A stretch of DNA of 64,000 bases from JADKIH01 sp031417395. GTDB taxonomy: Bacteria > Bacteroidota > Bacteroidia > AKYH767-A > 2013-40CM-41-45. The notes beneath the pieces were generated by a model, which saw only the letters and a list, made by a program, of their open reading frames with translations, had not been told where the DNA came from and searched no databases. A program made the translations under genes and the position numbers. Below, one piece after another: positions 53,596-60,674 of this stretch. Each line of letters begins with the position of its first letter. Within the stretch, counting starts at the first letter, position 1. The stretch covers positions 1 through 64,000 of the forward strand of contig JANOVM010000050.1 in assembly GCA_031417395.1 (NCBI GenBank), read 5' to 3'.

Positions 53596-53832
53596 TTATG
53601 CTTTCCGAAGTTTAACTGTTGCTGCTTCATTTTTTCGAAGCCCTAAAACGTAACCTGAAATTGAAATTGCTATTGGATCGCCCCAGGGTGCAATACGAAT
53701 TACTTCAATTTCTTCGCCGGGAATACAGCCCATTTCAAGAAGCTTTAACGATAATTCATAATCTGTAAATGAATCTATTATACCTTTTTGTCCAAGTTTT
53801 AACTCAGATAAAAAACATTTTTCTTCAGCCAT
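53596..53832 (-). CDS. feoA: Ferrous iron transport protein FeoA
   Basis: The 78-residue protein is an SH3-like FeoA domain (LSELKLGQKGIID, KLLEMGCIPGEEIEVI, PIAISISGYVLGLRKNEAATV) that helps FeoB at the membrane. It is the first of feoA-feoB. TACTTTTG on the minus strand at 53871-53864 is a perfect TAnnTTTG, placed 31 bases before its start. Confidence 0.95.
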   Translation of the reverse strand: MAEEKCFLSELKLGQKGIIDSFTDYELSLKLLEMGCIPGEEIEVIRIAPWGDPIAISISGYVLGLRKNEAATVKLRKA

Positions 53833-53863
53833 TTACTTTCTCCGCGGTTTTGTTTAAGGGCTT

Positions 53864-53871
53864 CAAAAGTA
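53864..53871 (-). promoter_or_regulatory. -7 element before feoAB
   Basis: TACTTTTG on the minus strand fits TAnnTTTG; a -33 TTTG is not visible at the usual distance. No Fur box is obvious. Confidence 0.45.
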
Positions 53872-53921
53872 TTTCTTATTTCTTAATAATACGTAGAAAA
53901 AAGTCTTGAAAAATTAATAAA

Positions 53922-54059
53922 TTATGCTTTTCGACCTGCTTCTTTTACAGGGGTGTTACCGACCGGTGGACAATCACATTTTTTCTTGAAAATGCCACAT
54001 CCTGAAAAAATAATACTCAATACAAGAGTTAAAATACAGATTGAACGAATTTTTCTCAT
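53922..54059 (-). CDS. Small lipoprotein, 45 residues
   Basis: An ATG at 54059 opens a frame that ends with TAA at 53922-53924. It encodes a short lipoprotein signal with lipobox FSGC (Cys21), then GIFKKKCDCPP and a basic end (AGRKA). Two more Cys flank an Asp (CDC). It is upstream of feoA on the same strand, with a promoter element between, so the two are probably separate. Similar tiny lipoproteins are common in Bacteroidota as I recall. Function unknown. Confidence 0.7.
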   Translation of the reverse strand: MRKIRSICILTLVLSIIFSGCGIFKKKCDCPPVGNTPVKEAGRKA

Positions 54060-54242
54060 AAGTTATTAATTATCTAAAGGTAGGGAGTATTCAACTATCT
54101 TTTTATGTTTTCATTGGACATTTATCACATTTAATTACACTTTTTGTGGTTAATTTTATTAACCACAGGCTAGTAAAATTAAGGAAACCGTAATCTCTTA
54201 ATTTGATTCCTGATTCTAAGTAATTCGTACATTAGCCCATTC

Positions 54243-54983
54243 ATGAACTGGCTTTTTCATCTGGGCAGATATTGGATCTTCACAAAAGAGCTAATAATCA
54301 AGCCCGAAAAATTTTCAATTTACTGGAAGCAGCTGATCCGTGAACTTGATAATTTCGGTTTTGGATCGATGGGCATTGTTGCTTTAACTTCCGTTTTTAT
54401 GGGAGCTGTTATCACTATTCAAACAGTTTATAATCTTGTAAATCCATTGGTTCCGCTTGCTGCAGTAGGCATTGTAGCGCGAGATTCAATCATCCTGGAA
54501 TTTTCACCAACCATGATGTCTCTGGTTCTTGCAGGAAAAATTGGCTCCAGTATTGCATCTGAAATAGGGACTATGAAGGTGACAGAACAAATTGATGCAT
54601 TGGAAATTATGGGAATAAATTCTTCCGCTTATCTGGTATTGCCCAAGGTTGTCGCTGCCATGTTGATATTCCCTTTTGTTGTAATTATTTCCATGTTCTT
54701 AGGAATTTTCGGCGGCTGGATTGCCGGAACACTGGCAGGGGTAATTAGTTCAGCGGATTATATTAAAGGCTTACAGGATAGTTTTGTTCCTTTCAACATT
54801 GTTTTTGCATTAATAAAAACTACAACTTTTGCTTTTCTGATTACTACCGTTTCTGCTTATCACGGATATCATACAGAAGGCGGTGCCCTTGAAGTTGGCC
54901 GTTCCAGTACCAATGCCGTGGTTTACAGCAGTATACTGATTCTCATTTTTGATTATATCCTTACTCAGTTGATTCTTACATGA
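54243..54983 (+). CDS. mlaE: MlaE-type ABC transporter permease
   Basis: The 246-residue MlaE/YrbE-family permease has five hydrophobic segments. The family signatures GIVARDSIILEFSPTMMSLVLAGKIG and IASEIGTMKVTEQIDALEIMGI are clear. It works with an ATPase to move phospholipids between inner and outer membrane. It overlaps mlaF by four bases (ATGA-type junction). The MCE protein MlaD is not part of this unit, since mlaF ends in a terminator. Confidence 0.94.
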   Translation: MNWLFHLGRYWIFTKELIIKPEKFSIYWKQLIRELDNFGFGSMGIVALTSVFMGAVITIQTVYNLVNPLVPLAAVGIVARDSIILEFSPTMMSLVLAGKIGSSIASEIGTMKVTEQIDALEIMGINSSAYLVLPKVVAAMLIFPFVVIISMFLGIFGGWIAGTLAGVISSADYIKGLQDSFVPFNIVFALIKTTTFAFLITTVSAYHGYHTEGGALEVGRSSTNAVVYSSILILIFDYILTQLILT

Positions 54984-55729
54984 TTGAATTAAAGGAAATA
55001 TATAAAACTTTTAATGGGAAAAGTATTCTGCAGAATGTAAGCAGCATCTTTGAAACCGGTCATATGAATCTGGTTATTGGAGGCAGCGGCAGTGGAAAGA
55101 CCGTAATGATGAAATGTATGGTCGGCCTTTTGGAAGTTGATAAAGGTGAGATTCTTTACGATGAAAATGTTTTTTCAGGACTCAACAGGAAAGAAAGAAA
55201 ACCTTTCCGTGAAGATATAGGAATGGTCTTCCAGGGTGGCGCATTATTTGACTCATTAAATGTTGAGAAGAACGTAATGTTCCCATTAAATATGTTTACA
55301 TCCATGAGCATGGAAGAGAAAATCGACCGTGTTAATTTTTGCCTTAAGCGAGTCAATTTGGTTAACGTAAATAACCTGACACCGTCTGAATTGTCTGGCG
55401 GAATGAAAAAAAGAGTTGCTATTGCCCGTGCCATTGCTCCTAATCCAAAGTACCTTTTTTGTGATGAACCTAATTCCGGATTGGATCCTCAGACTTCCAT
55501 TGTAATTGATAACCTCATCAAAGAGATTACGGAGGAGTTTAATATTACTACAATCGTGAACACGCACGACATGAATACTGTTCTGGAAGTCGGTGATAAA
55601 ATACTTTATCTATACCATGGTGAAAAATGGTGGGAAGGAAACGTAGATGATATTTTAAGGACGGATAATAAAGAATTAAATGATTTTATTTTTGCTTCAA
55701 GGCTGGCGAAAAATATTAAAAAAGTCTAA
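54980..55729 (+). CDS. mlaF: MlaF-type ABC transporter ATPase
   Basis: The 249-residue ATPase has Walker A GGSGSGKT (residues 34-41), a Q loop at MVFQGGALFDSL, the signature LSGGMKKRVAIARAI, Walker B YLFCDEP and the H loop in VNTHDM. It drives the MlaE permease. The start overlaps mlaE by four bases and the gene ends at a strong terminator. Confidence 0.95.
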   Translation: MIELKEIYKTFNGKSILQNVSSIFETGHMNLVIGGSGSGKTVMMKCMVGLLEVDKGEILYDENVFSGLNRKERKPFREDIGMVFQGGALFDSLNVEKNVMFPLNMFTSMSMEEKIDRVNFCLKRVNLVNVNNLTPSELSGGMKKRVAIARAIAPNPKYLFCDEPNSGLDPQTSIVIDNLIKEITEEFNITTIVNTHDMNTVLEVGDKILYLYHGEKWWEGNVDDILRTDNKELNDFIFASRLAKNIKKV

Positions 55730-55752
55730 AAGGATTTTTTTTAATATAACTC

Positions 55753-55792
55753 AAAAAAAAAAGCTGTCAGTTTAAAACTGACAGCTTTTTTT
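55753..55792. terminator. Bidirectional terminator
   Basis: AGCTGTCAGTTT at 55762-55773 is perfectly complemented by 55775-55786. An A run precedes it and a T run follows it. It separates mlaF from the convergent T9SS cargo gene. Confidence 0.93.
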
Positions 55793-55808
55793 AAGATAAG
55801 AAGATTAA

Positions 55809-57638
55809 TTATTGAAGAACAATTGTTTTATTTTCTTGTCCGGTAGCAGTAACAATATTTAACGTATAAACACCCGCTGGCATTGAACTAAGATCAAGAC
55901 TGCCATGGGAAACAAAATCAAAGGATGCTGTTTTTACAATAGCTCCAAGGCTATTCAAAACATTAATTAAGACATTCTTTTCATTTAAACCACTCTTGTT
56001 CGTAAAGAACACTTTTCCATTGGAAGGATTAGGAAATACTTCAAATGAAGAAGAACCTACTTTATTATCCTTTACGTTAAGTAGAGTTCCCGAAGGATTA
56101 TTCACAAAAATATAAGGCGTTGCATTTAAACCCTGGCTTTCTAAAGTACGCCATACACTTGTTGATTTAAGAAAGTTTTTTTGTTTTGTAAAAATTAAAT
56201 CCGAAAATCTAAGGCTAAGATTATTAAGATCTAATTGATTTACAGCAACAAAATACTCACCTACACCAACATTTACCCATGGAGCGAAAGGAAGAGTGAT
56301 TTCATTCCCAGCGGTGTCACCGGCAGTAATTGTATAAATAGCAGTTGAGCCAATAAGGGTATTTGGAACACCTCCATTTACATCATATACGGAAATACTC
56401 ACATGATCGCCCAAGGTAGGACTACTCAGGTAAATAGATGCAGAAGAGAATTGAGAAGCATGGTAAACATTAAAAATAGAACCAAAAGAACCTGTTCCGT
56501 TATTATATCCATAAGCTCCAAAATATGCGGTAGATGTCCAAAAAACATAGTCCCTGGAATAAAGAGAATCATCAACATAGATTTGACCACGATTAAAATC
56601 AAAAGTACTGTCATTTGTTAAATCAGAATCTCCTGCAACAACAACTTTTTGATCAATATAGTAATCTCCTGTAGCAACAGGGATATAAGGAGATGAAGAG
56701 TAAAGAAACACAGATGTATCACCCGGTGCTACTGTAAGTGAAGCGGCCGAAGAATCCTGGTAAACAGTATTCCCTAAACCATTTTTTACGTCAAAGAAAA
56801 TTTTTGCTCCTGAAAAAGATGTACGGCCTACGTTTCTCACTTTGCCTCGTAGTTGAAATGATTCGGGTTGAATTATTGGTATCACTGAATATTCACCGCC
56901 AAATGCAAGGTCAGGAGTAGCATCAATAGCCGGATAATCTTCAAGAGAAACATCATCGATCATCCAACCTCCACCGCAACCACCGGGGTTTAAGCTTAGT
57001 GGGCTGTAAAACTCAAAACGAAGGTATACAGTATCTTGGTTTGCTGCTACTGAAGATATATCTAGATATTCTATTGATGGATTAACAGCACCGCTGATAG
57101 AATTAAAAGCAAATGAATCTACTGTTAAATTAAGAGGAAATTTTGTCCATGTACTTCCATTATTACTTACATAAACAAAAGTACTGTCTTTAAAACGATA
57201 ATAATATTGAGAAAATTTAAGACGTACATAATTATGACCGGTCATATTTGCAGGAGCGGCCATGGTCATAGAACCGATCTGACCGTTTGCAGGATCACAA
57301 AGTCCATAAGAATCAAATATAGCATAACCATTTACAACAGTTTGCGACTTAATTTCTCTTGGAAATCCCTGTACAGGAGGGTTGTTTCCAATAGACCAGT
57401 CAGTTGATGTTGCCGGATCATGATCAAAAACCCAGTTTGAAGGATTACTGAAATCATCTGACCAATATACTGAAGCAGCATGATTGGTACTTGTAGGAAG
57501 ACTTTTCATCTGCAAAGGAAATAGACGTTTTAAAGTATTATTATTATTTCCATGTGCCTTCATAGGCATCTTATCCTGCGCAAAACCGGATAAGTATCCT
57601 GCCATTAAGAGTACGATTAATGTGTATAATTTTTTCAT
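55809..57638 (-). CDS. T9SS-secreted protein with MAM/jelly-roll-like domain
   Basis: The 609-residue product has a signal peptide (cleavage near SGFAQ). A jelly-roll domain like those in MAM proteins spans about 60-235 (YWSDDFSNPSNWVF, VRLKFSQYYYRF, GCGGGWMIDDVSLEDY), and an Ig-like region follows. The C-terminal ~85 residues are a type A T9SS sorting domain (FEVFPNPSNGKVFF and MPAGVYTLNIVT). It is secreted and possibly surface-bound; the target is unknown. It is the last of three neighbouring cargo genes on this strand and has its own promoter element and terminator. Confidence 0.87.
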   Translation of the reverse strand: MKKLYTLIVLLMAGYLSGFAQDKMPMKAHGNNNNTLKRLFPLQMKSLPTSTNHAASVYWSDDFSNPSNWVFDHDPATSTDWSIGNNPPVQGFPREIKSQTVVNGYAIFDSYGLCDPANGQIGSMTMAAPANMTGHNYVRLKFSQYYYRFKDSTFVYVSNNGSTWTKFPLNLTVDSFAFNSISGAVNPSIEYLDISSVAANQDTVYLRFEFYSPLSLNPGGCGGGWMIDDVSLEDYPAIDATPDLAFGGEYSVIPIIQPESFQLRGKVRNVGRTSFSGAKIFFDVKNGLGNTVYQDSSAASLTVAPGDTSVFLYSSSPYIPVATGDYYIDQKVVVAGDSDLTNDSTFDFNRGQIYVDDSLYSRDYVFWTSTAYFGAYGYNNGTGSFGSIFNVYHASQFSSASIYLSSPTLGDHVSISVYDVNGGVPNTLIGSTAIYTITAGDTAGNEITLPFAPWVNVGVGEYFVAVNQLDLNNLSLRFSDLIFTKQKNFLKSTSVWRTLESQGLNATPYIFVNNPSGTLLNVKDNKVGSSSFEVFPNPSNGKVFFTNKSGLNEKNVLINVLNSLGAIVKTASFDFVSHGSLDLSSMPAGVYTLNIVTATGQENKTIVLQ

Positions 57639-57664
57639 TTTGTAATAGTTTTAGGTTAGGGGTG

Positions 57665-57672
57665 CAAATGTA
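57665..57672 (-). promoter_or_regulatory. -7 element before the T9SS cargo gene at 55809-57638
   Basis: On the minus strand TACATTTG is a perfect TAnnTTTG, ending 26 bases before the ATG. No TTTG at the usual -33 distance. Confidence 0.5.
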
Positions 57673-57875
57673 ATTTTTTTTTGGGAACAGTCACTTTTTC
57701 AACAAGTTTTTAACATAACTTTTTTTTAAAATGTCAGAATTTGAGACCTTTCTAAGAGGATAACAACTATCCAAATGAATTGAGTTTATATTTGGAAATA
57801 GGGTACTTAATTGTTGAAAATCGTCAATTGACTTAAAAAAACAATCTGTAGAAGGTGATATTTAAGAAATTGAAA

Positions 57876-58736
57876 TTATTTAATGATAATTTCCCTGTTA
57901 AATGAGCCTTTTCTTCCTGAAAAATTTAAAAAATATAAACCTGTTGGTAAGTCATTTATTGTTATTCTTTCGTTTACTAATGAAGAAAAGTATGAATTAT
58001 ACACTTCCTGACCGTAAACATTAATTATTGAAATAGTAACATCTGATATTTCCAATTTACTTTGAATATTAATGAATTTTTCAGCCGGGTTAGGGAAAAT
58101 GGACAATTCAGAAAAAACGTTAACAACTTCTATTGTATTTACCGTAGTATCTGAACGAATGGCAATGGAAATTTCTCCTGTTGCTCCACTATAACCATCG
58201 ATCATAAAATAATAGTCAGTTCCGGCCTGTACCCCAAATAAGGAAATTTCTATAGAATCGATTCCCATGGGTGAATTAGGCCCTGTTTGACAACCCAGAA
58301 AAATTAAATTTCCCGTGCATGTCGATGTCATATTTCCCGCTACAAAAACATTCAGCCAACTGTAAAAAGTACTTGTAGAATCTGTCTTTAAACGAATAAA
58401 TGCTGTATTCATGCTTGTAGCTGCATGGAATTTATACCATAAGGTGTTATTGAGAACTGAACAAGTGCATCCTATAGAGGCAAGATACGGGTCAATAGAA
58501 TCGCTTAATGAGGCCACAGCTGTATTGCCTGTAACGTATGGTGAATCAATCATCAACTCAATAGCACCGCAAATTGTATCATTAATGACGTTTGCAGCAA
58601 CAAAGTCAGGAGTTGTTGTGCCGGTTTGAATTTTTAACCGGGATTTTCCAAGAAAACATGTATCGGGTGTTGAACTTTTTGCGATTAAACAAAAAAGCAG
58701 AGGTAGAAGAAAAAGTATCCGGTTAATTTTATTCAC
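57876..58736 (-). CDS. T9SS-secreted protein with PPC-like domain
   Basis: The 286-residue product has a signal peptide (NKINRILFLLPLLFCLIA). A domain of about 150 residues begins DTICGAIELMID, contains NNTLWYKFHA and GTDYYFMIDGYSG, and resembles the beta-sandwich modules (PPC-like) before sorting domains. The C-terminal domain is a type A sorting signal (LSIFPNPAEKFINI, LPTGLYFLNFSG). I start at the GTG at 58736, directly before the signal peptide; the longer ATG start at 58826 would add 30 residues and lie in the terminator of the preceding gene. Confidence 0.8.
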   Translation of the reverse strand: MNKINRILFLLPLLFCLIAKSSTPDTCFLGKSRLKIQTGTTTPDFVAANVINDTICGAIELMIDSPYVTGNTAVASLSDSIDPYLASIGCTCSVLNNTLWYKFHAATSMNTAFIRLKTDSTSTFYSWLNVFVAGNMTSTCTGNLIFLGCQTGPNSPMGIDSIEISLFGVQAGTDYYFMIDGYSGATGEISIAIRSDTTVNTIEVVNVFSELSIFPNPAEKFINIQSKLEISDVTISIINVYGQEVYNSYFSSLVNERITINDLPTGLYFLNFSGRKGSFNREIIIK

Positions 58737-58821
58737 AATAAAGTTGCTTGGTTTTGGAAATAAAGGTAAAACTCTTTTAAAGATGCAGGAAGTGATTTTA
58801 AAAAAAACCGGAAAATTATTT

Positions 58822-58854
58822 AACAAAAAAAAAGCCCCGTTTTACCGGGGCTTT
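58822..58854 (-). terminator. Rho-independent terminator
   Basis: AAAAGCCCCG and its complement form a ten-base stem around TTTTAC. On the minus strand an extended T run follows. It ends the transcript of the T9SS cargo gene at 58858-60597. Confidence 0.92.
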
Positions 58855-58857
58855 TAA

Positions 58858-60597
58858 TCAATGATTGATTGAAATCGTTCGAGTCGTTATTCCTTTTTCA
58901 GAGACAACCCTCAGGCAATAAATGCCATTTGGCTGATTCGATAAGTCGACTTTAAAATTATTTAAAGCTTGTACAGAATAGGTAGAAATAATCTGGCCAA
59001 CAGGATTTAATACTTCAACAGTATATCCTTTTGTTACATTCTCTGCAGAATTGAAATATACGATTCCGGCTGAAGGGTTCGGGAAAACAGATACATTTAA
59101 TTTATCTGCCTTTTTAATTCCAACACCGCCCGAATCAGTCGTCAGGTTAATATCGTCAATCCATAATCCTACAAGTGAATCAGATTTTTGAACGTGAAAT
59201 CCTATATAATAAGAACCCGGAAGCGCAGGAGAAAACACAGCTGTAGCAGGAAGATAAAAGGCATTAGTAATCTGTGTATTGGATTGAATTACCTGATTCA
59301 TTCCACCCGAAACCTGAACATCGCCAATATAGATTTCAAGCATGGCTTGTGTAGAAGTAGAGGATGTGCGATAAAAATAATCTAAGTTGTAAACTATAGA
59401 AGAATCCAGATCTAAGCAGGTTGTAAAAATCCAATCATCCGCTAGCAGTCCTGTCATGCGTGCAGAATTTATTCCTGTTTTAGGAAATATAGTGCTAATT
59501 GTCCAGGAAACGGAATCAGCATTTGCATCTTCAACATAGTATCCTGAAATATCATCAGTCGGTTCAAATCCATTGGTATAATCATTTGAATAATCAACCA
59601 CATGCGGTCCGTTAAAAATAGAAACTTCAACAGTATCGTTAACAGCATTGGTATCTCCTGTAACAGTAATATAAGCTTTAATCGTATGAGTTCCCGCAGC
59701 TGAAACATCAGCTGTTGCTGTAAAAGTATAAGGAAGATCACCCCCAACTGAAATGGTATCTGTTACATTTTCCGTTACCGGTGTACCATTATCTAAAATC
59801 ATGGTAACGCTGAAGTTTCCATTAATGTCACTTCCTCCATTGTTATGTAAATTGATCGTTACTGCTTCCGTAGCACCTAAAAGCGTACAACTATTTGCAG
59901 GTGATGTTATTTCAGTTACAGAACCATCAATGTTTGGAAGCTCATATAGTTGAACATCGTCAATCATCCAATAGTAAGAATAGTCGGCTTTATAATTAAA
60001 GCGAATATAAACAGTGTCCTGATTGGCAGCCACTGAAGTGATATCTATGTCAACATTATTTGGATTCGGTGTAGATGCATATTGTGCTAGACCGGAACTT
60101 GAATTATGTACTTCAACCCAATTAGTGCCATCGTTACTTACCCATACAGTTGCTGTATCATTATAATGCTTCAGGTATTCGTTAAAATTTAGCACTACCG
60201 TTGGATGACCTGTGCAATTAATAAGTTCGGAAACAAGATCAACATTTTCTCCTCCAAAACTATTTTGGGCAGAATCGCTGTCATAAATCATATAACCGTT
60301 ACCGGCTGAAGTGCCATTGCCACTTAGCGTATCACCATTGTTAGCTCCGGTAGTTGTATGCTTCCAGTTAAATCCGGCCGGACTTGCAGTATCAATTGTT
60401 TGCCATCCGGCAGGGATTCCTCCCGTAAAATCTTCGGAATAAAAGGATGTGAAACTATTAATTTGATTATTCGAACCACTTATTAAGTAGTGTGTGGTGT
60501 TTATCGAAGAGTTATTTTGCCTGGAGTCTTTTACTGCAAAAGCAGAAATAGAAATTAGCAAAAAGCTAAAAATGATAAACTGTGTAGTTTTTTTCAT
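58858..60597 (-). CDS. T9SS-secreted protein with two jelly-roll modules
   Basis: The 579-residue product has a signal peptide (cleavage near ISAFA). The first jelly-roll-like module spans about 50-215 (FTGGIPAGWQTID, NFNEYLKHYNDTATVWVS, YYWMIDDVQLYEL), then CARDB/Ig-like strands (VTEITSPANSC, AVTINLHNNGG), a second adhesin-like module to about 485 (LVGLWIDDINL) and a type A T9SS sorting domain (VSVFPNPSAGIVYF, QPNGIYCLRVVS). It should be surface-exposed or released. It has a strong promoter upstream. Confidence 0.87.
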   Translation of the reverse strand: MKKTTQFIIFSFLLISISAFAVKDSRQNNSSINTTHYLISGSNNQINSFTSFYSEDFTGGIPAGWQTIDTASPAGFNWKHTTTGANNGDTLSGNGTSAGNGYMIYDSDSAQNSFGGENVDLVSELINCTGHPTVVLNFNEYLKHYNDTATVWVSNDGTNWVEVHNSSSGLAQYASTPNPNNVDIDITSVAANQDTVYIRFNYKADYSYYWMIDDVQLYELPNIDGSVTEITSPANSCTLLGATEAVTINLHNNGGSDINGNFSVTMILDNGTPVTENVTDTISVGGDLPYTFTATADVSAAGTHTIKAYITVTGDTNAVNDTVEVSIFNGPHVVDYSNDYTNGFEPTDDISGYYVEDANADSVSWTISTIFPKTGINSARMTGLLADDWIFTTCLDLDSSIVYNLDYFYRTSSTSTQAMLEIYIGDVQVSGGMNQVIQSNTQITNAFYLPATAVFSPALPGSYYIGFHVQKSDSLVGLWIDDINLTTDSGGVGIKKADKLNVSVFPNPSAGIVYFNSAENVTKGYTVEVLNPVGQIISTYSVQALNNFKVDLSNQPNGIYCLRVVSEKGITTRTISINH

Positions 60598-60623
60598 AGT
60601 TGAAGCGTTATTTTTATTGTTTT

Positions 60624-60654
60624 CAAAAGTAAGATTAAATCGTAATATCTCAAA
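60624..60654 (-). promoter_or_regulatory. Canonical Bacteroidota promoter
   Basis: On the minus strand TTTG (60654-60651), 19 bases, then TACTTTTG (60631-60624). Both boxes and the spacing match the consensus exactly. It drives the T9SS cargo gene that starts at 60597. Confidence 0.85.
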
Positions 60655-60674
60655 CCGTTATGCATAGAAAAGCT

